A DNA stretch of 64,000 nucleotides, from the NCBI GenBank assembly GCA_036374995.1, contig DASUSS010000143.1, forward strand, positions 1 through 64,000. Direction: 5' to 3'. The notes beneath the pieces are model-generated. The model had not been told where the DNA came from. It did no database searches and was given only the letters and a program-made list of their open reading frames with translations. Positions within the stretch are counted from its first letter, which is position 1. Each line of letters begins with the position of its first letter. The translations under genes were made by a program, and so were the position numbers. The DNA is from SH-MAG3 sp036374995 (GTDB lineage Bacteria > Gemmatimonadota > Gemmatimonadetes > Longimicrobiales > RSA9). Of the stretch, positions 57,611-64,000 are shown piece by piece.

Positions 57611-59725
57611 ATGCGGCTTGCACTCCGAGGGATGGGAGGAGCAGGCATCAACGGACTCGAACGGAGCATGGTCGTCACACGGAACCTGCGGGTACTGCTG
57701 ATCGCACCGGCCGGGACGCCGTTTCCACAGCGGCTGCGGGATGGGGCGCGGATCGAGGTGATCCGGACGCCGAGCGTGGCTGCCGCCGCCGGTCTCGCGG
57801 CGCAGTCCTTCGATGCGATCGTGCTCGAGCCGGCGCTCGCCGGTGATGCGCACGAGGCGATTCAGCAGCTGCTCGTCCGCTCGCCCGGTGCGGCTCCGCT
57901 CTTCCTGACCGAGCATGCCGATTCCGGCATTCCGGAGTGGTGCACGGTGGTGCCGCCGACCACGACGCCGGCATCGCAGGCGGAGATCCTGCGCCTGGCC
58001 GTGGAGTGTGCGCGCAGCGAGCAGGAGCTGGCGCGCACCGAGTCGCGGTTCCGCGACGTCATCGAGCGGAACGCGGACGCGATCGTGGTCATGGATCGGG
58101 AGGGAACGATCCTGCTCGCGAACGCGGCCGCCGCGAAGCTGTTCGGCCGGCGCCAGGCGGAACTGGTCGGGAGTCCGTTCGGCTATCCGGTGACGGCGGG
58201 CGAGACGACGGAGCTCGATCTTCCGGGGAACGGCGAGCCGCGCGTGATCGAGATGCGGGTGGTGGAGTCGGAGTGGGAGGGCGGTGCGTCGTGCATCGCC
58301 TCGCTCCGCGACATCACCGACCGCAAGCGCGCGGAGCAGGATGCCCGGCGGCTGATCCGGGAGCAGGCCGCACGGACGGTGGCGGAGGCGGCGGCGCGCC
58401 GGTTCCGCTTCCTCGCGGAATCGAGCACGGTGCTGACGGCATCGCTCGATTATGCGACGACACTGTCGGAGCTGGCGCGCCTGTGCGTGTCCGAGATCGC
58501 CGACTGGGCGGTCGTCTACATCTCCGAGGAGGGCGATCGCGTCCGGCGCCTCGAGGTGGCGCACCGCGACCCCGCGCGGGCGAGCCTGGCGCGTACTCTG
58601 CGCGACCTGCCGATCACGGCCGGCGGACATCACCCCGTGCTCGAAGTGCTGCGCACGCGCCGGCCGATCCTCGTCGAGGATGTCGATGAGGCGCGGCTCG
58701 CATCGATATCCGAGGATCCGCAGCACCGCGAGCTGATCCGCTCGCTCGGCATCGACTCCTTCATGATGGTGCCGCTCACGGCGCGCGGCCGCAGTCTGGG
58801 CGCGATCGCGCTGGTCTCGGCCGACCCGGACCGGCCGCTCACCGGTGGCGACCTCGAGCTGGCCGAGGACCTCGCGCTGCGCGCGGCGCTCGCCGTGGAC
58901 AACGCGCGACTGTATCGCGCGGCACAGGACGCGAATCAGGGCAAGTCCGATCTGTTCGCGGCGATCTCGCACGATCTGCGCACACCGCTCAACTCGATCA
59001 TGGGCCATGCCGATCTGCTCAGCATGGGGATCCCGGACACCCTGAGCGATGCGAGCCTGCGACACGTCGAGCGGATCGGCAAGTCGGCTGCGCACCTGCT
59101 GCACCTCATCGACGAACTGACCACGCTCGTCCGGCTCGACGCCGGTCGCGAGGAGCTGCACCTGGCGGCGGTGAACGTGAGCGATGTCGTGAACGATGTG
59201 AACGATGTGGTCGAGCTGCTCGCGGTCGACCGCGGACTCGCGTTCGCCGTCGACGTCGCCGATCCGCAGGCCGTCATGAACACCGATCCGGCGCGGCTGC
59301 GGCAGGTTCTGCTCAATCTGATCGGCAATGCGATCAAGTACACGGAAGAGGGTGAAGTCCGGCTGACCGTTCGAGTCGAGGGCGAGGTAATCACGTTCCG
59401 CATCAGCGACACGGGTGTCGGGATCGCGCCCGGCGACCTGCCGCGGATCTTCGAGCCGTTCTGGCAGGCCGATCCCTCGCGCCGCCGCTCGGCCGAAGGG
59501 ACCGGGCTCGGGCTCAGCGTCGTCCACCGTCTGGTTAAGCTGCTCCGGGGCACGATCGAGGTCGAGAGCGAGCTCGGTGCGGGCAGCGCGTTTACCGTCA
59601 CGCTGCCGCTGCACGGGCCGGAAGACGAGTCCGCCGAAGCTGCCACGGCGAGCGTCGGTGCGGCCGATGCGCACCGCACGACGGAGGACTCCGCGGGAAC
59701 CTTCCGCGAGCCGCCCATGGTATAA
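57611..59725 (+). CDS. PAS-GAF histidine kinase with degenerate receiver domain, kaiBC-linked
   Basis: 704 residues from the ATG at 57611, 15 bases after kaiC; ATGs at 57632 and 57668 are alternatives. An N-terminal receiver-like domain (~24-135; NLRVLLIAPAG) has Glu73 where the phospho-Asp is expected (FDAIVLEPAL) and no KP lysine. PAS (~140-250; IERNADAIVVMDREGTILLAN), GAF (~262-430; VEDVDEARLASISE, MVPLTARGRSLGAIAL), HisKA (His454 in AAISHDLRTPLNSIMGH) and an ATPase domain (NLIGNAIKYTEEG; GTGLGLSVVHRLV) follow. No membrane segment. It may be an output or input kinase of the Kai module. Confidence 0.88.
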   Translation: MRLALRGMGGAGINGLERSMVVTRNLRVLLIAPAGTPFPQRLRDGARIEVIRTPSVAAAAGLAAQSFDAIVLEPALAGDAHEAIQQLLVRSPGAAPLFLTEHADSGIPEWCTVVPPTTTPASQAEILRLAVECARSEQELARTESRFRDVIERNADAIVVMDREGTILLANAAAAKLFGRRQAELVGSPFGYPVTAGETTELDLPGNGEPRVIEMRVVESEWEGGASCIASLRDITDRKRAEQDARRLIREQAARTVAEAAARRFRFLAESSTVLTASLDYATTLSELARLCVSEIADWAVVYISEEGDRVRRLEVAHRDPARASLARTLRDLPITAGGHHPVLEVLRTRRPILVEDVDEARLASISEDPQHRELIRSLGIDSFMMVPLTARGRSLGAIALVSADPDRPLTGGDLELAEDLALRAALAVDNARLYRAAQDANQGKSDLFAAISHDLRTPLNSIMGHADLLSMGIPDTLSDASLRHVERIGKSAAHLLHLIDELTTLVRLDAGREELHLAAVNVSDVVNDVNDVVELLAVDRGLAFAVDVADPQAVMNTDPARLRQVLLNLIGNAIKYTEEGEVRLTVRVEGEVITFRISDTGVGIAPGDLPRIFEPFWQADPSRRRSAEGTGLGLSVVHRLVKLLRGTIEVESELGAGSAFTVTLPLHGPEDESAEAATASVGAADAHRTTEDSAGTFREPPMV

Positions 59726-59793
59726 GCCTTGCGAATTCGTGCGCCCGGCTGTAACGGGACAAAAGCGTCTATCCCACGCCCCAAGGGGGTCCG

Positions 59794-62700
59794 ATGTCGT
59801 CGCGACCGGGAAGAGGTGCCGTCCTCTCCTACCTTCTGATCGTCTCCGTCCTCCTGATCGACAGCTCACCGGCAGCGGCTCAGTACTTCGGCCGACAGAA
59901 AGTCCAGTACGAGACGTACGACTGGCGCATCATGGAGACCGAGCACTTCGACGTGCACTTCTATCCCGAGGAGCTGACGGTCACGCAGGACGCGGCTCGC
60001 ATGTCGGAGCGGTGGTATGCGCGCCTGTCGCGCGCGTTCCAGCACGAGTTCACGAAGAAGCCGCTGATCTTCTATGCGGACCATCCGGACTTCCAGCAGA
60101 CGAACACGACGTGGGGCCAGCTGACGGAGAGCACGGGCGGTTTCACGGACGCGCTGCGGAACCGCGTGGTGATGCCGTACACGGGCACGTACCACGAGAA
60201 CGATCACGTGCTGGGCCACGAGCTGGTGCACGTGTTCCAGTACGATCTGTCGGCGTCGGCCGCAGGCGGCGGACTCCAGGGTCTGACCCGGCTCCCGCTG
60301 TGGCTGATCGAGGGCATGGCGGAGTACCTGTCGCTCGGTCGCCAGGATGCACACACGGCGATGTGGATGCGCGATGCCGCGCTGCGCGGCGAGCTGCCGA
60401 CGATCCGGCAGCTGACGACGGACACGCGGTTCTTCCCGTATCGCTACGGCCAGGCGCTGTGGGCGTATGTCGCGGGCCGGTACGGCGACGCGGCAGTGAC
60501 CGAGGTGTTCCGGTACGCGACGCGTGCCGGGTTCGAGGCCGCACTCGAGCGCGTGCTCGGCGTCAACAGCGAGCAGCTGTCGCAGGACTGGATCACCTCG
60601 ATCCGGGCGACGTACCTGCCCGTGATCGCGGGCCGGCAGCGGCCGCAGGACGCCGGTGACCGGATCCTGTACGAGGACGAGCCGGGCGCCATGCACCTCG
60701 CGCCGGCGGTGAGCCCCGACGGCCGCTTCGTCGCGTTCTACGGCCGTCGCGACATTTTCACGATCGACCTGTACGTCGCGGATGCACAGACGGGTGAGAT
60801 CGTGAAGCGGTTGACGAGCCCGAACCGTGACGAGCACTTCGACGCACTCAGCTTCGTGCAGTCGGCCGGTTCGTGGTCGCCCGACGGGCAGCAATTCGCG
60901 TTCATCGTCTTCGATGATGGCGACAATCAGATCTCGGTGATGGACATCAACACGCGCGAGGTGTCGGCGCGCTACTCCGTGCAGGGAGTCGGTGCCGTGT
61001 CGACGGTGGCATGGTCGCCCGATGGCACGCGCATCGCCTTCAGCGGGATGGCGGGCGGGATCAGCGATCTGTACGTGCTCGACCTGGCCGATGGTGTGGT
61101 GCGTCAGCTGACCGATGACCGCTATGCGAACCTGCACCCCGCGTGGTCTCCGGACGGCAGCACGCTGGCGTACGTGACGGATGCGGGAACGGACCTGGAC
61201 CGGCTGGTATACGGCGACATGCGCATCGCGTTGCTGGAGACCGCGACGAACCGGACGCGGCTGCTCGATCTGTTCCCCGCAGGCAAGCACATCAACCCGC
61301 AGTTCTCGCCGGACGGTCGCGACCTGTACTTCCTCGCGGACCCGCAGGGGTTCACGGACCTGTACCGCGTCGAGCTGGCCAGCAGCCAGATCCATCAGGT
61401 CACGAACCTCGCGACCGGGATCAGCGGCATCACCGCGCTGTCGCCCGCGATGTCCGTCGCGGCGAGCAACGGTCGCGTGATGTTCGCCGTGTTCGAGAAC
61501 TCCGGCAACAACATCTACGCGCTCGACGCCGCGCGTGCGCGCGGCACTCCGGTCGATCGGGCGGCGCCGCAGATCGCGCGAGCCGCGATCCTGCCTCCGG
61601 TCGAGGCGTTGGGCAGCGGTCTGGTGAGCTCCTACCTTGCCGACCCGTCGACGGGGCTGCCGCAGCAGCGGGAGTTCGCGACGCGCGACTACAGCTCGCG
61701 GCTCTCGCTGGAGTACATCGCGCCGCCGACGGTCGGCGTGGGCGTGAGCACGTTCGGCGGTGCCGGCATCGCCGGCGGCGTCGGCTTCCTGTTCGGCGAC
61801 ATGCTGGGCAACAAGCAGCTGCAGGCGGTGGTTCAGGCGAACGGCGGCTTCAAGGACATCGGTGCGCAGGCGCAGTACGTCGATGCGGAGGACCGCTGGA
61901 ACTGGGGCGCGATCGCCGGCCACATCCCGGTGCTGACGGGCTTTGCCGGCCTGAGCCAGGACCCGAACACGGGCGAGCTCATCTACAGCCAGTTCCTGGA
62001 GCGGATCTACGTCGACCAGGCACTGCTGATGACGCAGTACCCGTTCTCGCAGACGCGCCGCTTCGAGATGAACGGCGGCTACACGCGCTACGGCTTCGAT
62101 CGGGAGGTCATCGAGTACTTCTTCGATCCGTCCGGGTCGTTCCAGACGCGCCCGCCGATCCAGCGCGACGAGGAGGCGCCGGACGCGCTGCACATGTTCT
62201 CCGCGAGCGCGGCACTGGTCGGCGACAACTCGTTCTTCGGACTGACCTCGCCGGTCGCCGGACAGCGGTGGCGACTCGAGGTGTCGCCGACGCTCGGGTC
62301 GCTCCAGTACAACACGCTGCTCGCCGACTACCGTCGCTATTACCTGCTGCGGCCGCTCACGTTCGCATTCCGCGGACTGCACTACGGCCGCTACGGCAGG
62401 GACGCGGACGGCGGCTTCGACTCCGAGGGCCGGCTGCTGATCGGTCCGATCTTCCTCGGCTACGAGCCGCTCATCCGCGGCTACGCACGCGAGTCACTGG
62501 ATCCCGGACGCGAGTGCCGCACGGTCAATCCGTCGGCGGAGACGACGTGTCCCGTCTGGGAGCGCCTGTGGGGCAGCCGGATCGCGGTCGCCAACGTCGA
62601 GCTGCGCATCCCGGTCCTCGGCGTCTCCGAGCTCGGCCTCATCAACTTCCCGCTGCTGCCGCTCGAGATCTCGCCGTTCTTCGATGCGGGTCTCGCCTGG

Positions 62701-62889
62701 TCCTCGGACGACGACCCGTCGCTCGAGTTCGCACGCCGCACCGACGAGCGCGTGCCGGTGTTCAGCACGGGCGTCAGCGCGCGCGCGAACATCCTGGGTT
62801 ATCTCGTGCTCGAGGCCTATTACGCGTACCCGTTCCAGCGGCCGGACAAGGGCTGGCACTGGGGGTTCAACCTGTCGCCGGGCTGGTAG
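59794..62889 (+). CDS. Outer-membrane metallopeptidase/beta-propeller/barrel fusion protein
   Basis: 1031 residues with a signal peptide (VLSYLLIVSVLLIDSSPAAAQ). Residues ~35-290 look like a gluzincin: HELVH at 142-146 and WLIEGMAEYLS ~30 residues later. Residues ~295-600 contain TolB/PD40 propeller repeats (LAPAVSPDGRFVAF, SWSPDGQQFAF, AWSPDGTRIAF, AWSPDGSTLAY, QFSPDGRDLYF). The C-terminal ~400 residues are barrel-like (FGGAGIAGGVGFLFGD; RLEVSPTLGSLQYNT; final GFNLSPGW). A ggggg site precedes the ATG. I predict an outer-membrane protein exposing or shielding a protease; the substrate is unknown. Confidence 0.8.
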   Translation: MSSRPGRGAVLSYLLIVSVLLIDSSPAAAQYFGRQKVQYETYDWRIMETEHFDVHFYPEELTVTQDAARMSERWYARLSRAFQHEFTKKPLIFYADHPDFQQTNTTWGQLTESTGGFTDALRNRVVMPYTGTYHENDHVLGHELVHVFQYDLSASAAGGGLQGLTRLPLWLIEGMAEYLSLGRQDAHTAMWMRDAALRGELPTIRQLTTDTRFFPYRYGQALWAYVAGRYGDAAVTEVFRYATRAGFEAALERVLGVNSEQLSQDWITSIRATYLPVIAGRQRPQDAGDRILYEDEPGAMHLAPAVSPDGRFVAFYGRRDIFTIDLYVADAQTGEIVKRLTSPNRDEHFDALSFVQSAGSWSPDGQQFAFIVFDDGDNQISVMDINTREVSARYSVQGVGAVSTVAWSPDGTRIAFSGMAGGISDLYVLDLADGVVRQLTDDRYANLHPAWSPDGSTLAYVTDAGTDLDRLVYGDMRIALLETATNRTRLLDLFPAGKHINPQFSPDGRDLYFLADPQGFTDLYRVELASSQIHQVTNLATGISGITALSPAMSVAASNGRVMFAVFENSGNNIYALDAARARGTPVDRAAPQIARAAILPPVEALGSGLVSSYLADPSTGLPQQREFATRDYSSRLSLEYIAPPTVGVGVSTFGGAGIAGGVGFLFGDMLGNKQLQAVVQANGGFKDIGAQAQYVDAEDRWNWGAIAGHIPVLTGFAGLSQDPNTGELIYSQFLERIYVDQALLMTQYPFSQTRRFEMNGGYTRYGFDREVIEYFFDPSGSFQTRPPIQRDEEAPDALHMFSASAALVGDNSFFGLTSPVAGQRWRLEVSPTLGSLQYNTLLADYRRYYLLRPLTFAFRGLHYGRYGRDADGGFDSEGRLLIGPIFLGYEPLIRGYARESLDPGRECRTVNPSAETTCPVWERLWGSRIAVANVELRIPVLGVSELGLINFPLLPLEISPFFDAGLAWSSDDDPSLEFARRTDERVPVFSTGVSARANILGYLVLEAYYAYPFQRPDKGWHWGFNLSPGW

Positions 62890-62916
62890 CGCCGCGGCGC
62901 AGTAGCTGTCTCGTGA

Positions 62917-62960
62917 GAGGCCGGGCCCGCGATTCTGCGGGCCCGGCCTCGTTCTGTTCC
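62917..62960 (+). terminator. Strong hairpin terminator after the outer-membrane protein gene
   Basis: A perfect 14-bp GC-rich stem (62917-62930 with 62937-62950) and a 6-base loop are followed by gttctgttcc. It lies 28 bases after the stop codon. Confidence 0.85.
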
Positions 62961-63115
62961 CGTGTGCGTGTGCCTGTGCGTGTGCGTGTGTGGCCCTGTG
63001 CCTGTGCCTGTGCCGTGCCTGTGCGTGTGCCGTGCCCGCACGCAAACGCTCGTGCTGCTCGTTTCGCGCGGACGGATTTCGCACACGTACACGCACCCGC
63101 ACAAGTGCACGTGAC
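62961..63115. repeat. GTGC-rich degenerate repeat with an inverted CACG-rich arm
   Basis: Left part 62961-63040 consists of overlapping cgtgtg, cctgtg and tgtgcc words; right part ~63080-63115 has the complementary type (cacacgtacacgcac). The pattern resembles that in the rhomboid-dnaK spacer. No reading frame with gene-like content is present in 62890-63166. Confidence 0.7.
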
Positions 63116-63166
63116 AGATCATTCGGGCGAGCCGGGAGATCCGGCGCGCAATACGTGCGCGAGCGG

Positions 63167-64000
63167 TCAGTTCGCGGGCACCGTGCGCTCGCGCGCCCAC
63201 TCCCGCAGTGCAGTGATCTTCTCGGCCATCGTCACGGCGAGCGGTTTCGTCGCCGAAGCCTCGCGCAGCAGGTGCTCGGTGGTGAGCGCCGTGCCGTCGC
63301 TGAACGCGGTGTAGAGTGCGGAGACGATGACCTGCTCGATCTCGGCGCCGCTGAATCCGTGCGTTGCGGTGGTGACGAGGTCGAGACGGAACGTGGCGGG
63401 ATCCTGGCTGCGGCGGGAGAGGTGGATGCGCAGGATCTCGGTGCGCGCCTCGGCATCGGGCAGATCGACGAAGAACGTCTCGTCGAAGCGGCCCTTGCGG
63501 AGGAACTCGGGCGGGAGGCGCGAGACATCGTTGGCGGTCGCGACGACGAAGACATCCTGCTTGCGGTCCTGCATCCAGGAGAGGAACGTGCCGAGCACAC
63601 GCAGCGACACGCCGCCATCCTCGGAGCCGCCGGACGCGAACGCCTTCTCGAGCTCATCGATGAAGAGCACGCACGGCGCGAGCCGCTCGGCCGTGTGCAT
63701 GGCGCGGCGGAAGTTGCCCTCCGTCTCGCCGATGAACTTGTTGTAGAGACTGCCGGTGTCCATGCGGAGCAGCGGCAGACCCCATTCGCTCGCGATCGCG
63801 CGCGCACACAGGCTCTTGCCGCAGCCGGGCACGCCGATGAGCAGCACGCCGCGGGGGAACGAGAGCCCGAACTCTGCCGCTCGGGCGGGGTCGCTCAGGA
63901 TGTTCTTCCGCTTGCGCAGCCAGTCCTTGAGTCCGGCCAGGTCGGCGACCTGCGCGAGCGACTCCTCGGCAGGATAGTACTCGAGTACGCCCTCGCGCTC
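63167..64000 (-). CDS. AAA+ ATPase, Ycf46-like, 5' end cut by window
   Basis: 277 residues are visible; the frame is open to the window edge, so the N-terminus lies outside. The readable part starts EREGVLEYYPAEESLAQVAD then LAGLKDWLRKR, which is the linker before the AAA+ core of Ycf46-type ATPases. Walker A GVPGCGKS, Walker B VLFIDELEKAF, sensor-1 VVATANDVSRLPPEF and the GRFDE arginine region are intact. The missing N-terminal portion and partner are unknown. Ycf46-like proteins are soluble and of unclear role. Confidence 0.88.
   Translation of the reverse strand, partial: EREGVLEYYPAEESLAQVADLAGLKDWLRKRKNILSDPARAAEFGLSFPRGVLLIGVPGCGKSLCARAIASEWGLPLLRMDTGSLYNKFIGETEGNFRRAMHTAERLAPCVLFIDELEKAFASGGSEDGGVSLRVLGTFLSWMQDRKQDVFVVATANDVSRLPPEFLRKGRFDETFFVDLPDAEARTEILRIHLSRRSQDPATFRLDLVTTATHGFSGAEIEQVIVSALYTAFSDGTALTTEHLLREASATKPLAVTMAEKITALREWARERTVPAN

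Noticed and set aside
59721..59757. Promoter for the outer-membrane metallopeptidase gene (TTGCGA/TAACGG, 17-base spacing)
   Set aside because: The -35 is acceptable but the -10 matches consensus poorly, so I did not list it as a feature.

Overview
The window is high-GC bacterial chromosome with tightly packed genes, many stop/start overlaps of one to a few bases (TGATG, ATGA, GTGA), and no insertion sequence, prophage or CRISPR array. Gene content and style (CarboxypepD_reg/TonB-plug-like exported protein, metallopeptidase/beta-propeller/barrel outer-membrane protein, topA-trmFO-xerC-hslVU order, kaiBC without kaiA) suggest Gemmatimonadota or a close relative. This is inference from gene content, not a phylogenetic result.

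Layout. 1-10.3 kb: C-terminus of a ThiD-like kinase, an orphan lipoprotein peptide-binding protein, a purine nucleoside phosphorylase/nucleoside transporter/rhomboid run, then dnaK, an exported carboxypeptidase-regulatory-domain protein and an HtrA protease. 10.4-14.4 kb: tRNA-Leu, tig, clpP, clpX and engB. 14.4-27.6 kb (minus strand): a sigma-54 activator with a degenerate receiver, mog, gcvT, argF, hslUV, then the aroC-aroK-topA-trmFO-xerC operon.

27.6-55.6 kb is a large type IV pilus locus, all on the minus strand except for one unrelated gene: pilMNOPQ plus a small lipoprotein, two consecutive minor-pilin cassettes with the same order (fimT-pilV-pilW-pilX), a two-component system, two pilin genes preceded by a sigma-54-type promoter, then an unbroken run of nine overlapping or closely spaced genes. 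That run starts with a PilS-like kinase and PilR-like activator and continues with two GT2 polyprenyl-phosphate-sugar synthases, rfbD and four polytopic GT-C-like proteins. I read it as a regulated pilus/protein-glycosylation system. The motor, platform and prepilin peptidase genes (pilB, pilT, pilC, pilD) are not in the window.

55.7-64 kb (plus strand, then minus): kaiB (apparently starting at CTG), kaiC with conserved phosphorylation residues, and a PAS-GAF histidine kinase with a degenerate N-terminal receiver; then a predicted metallopeptidase/beta-propeller/beta-barrel outer-membrane protein, and a Ycf46-type AAA+ ATPase cut by the window edge.

The most unusual elements are the kaiBC-kinase module, the duplicated minor-pilin cassettes, the two-component/glycosyltransferase operon next to sigma-54 pilin promoters, and several intergenic inverted or tandem repeats.
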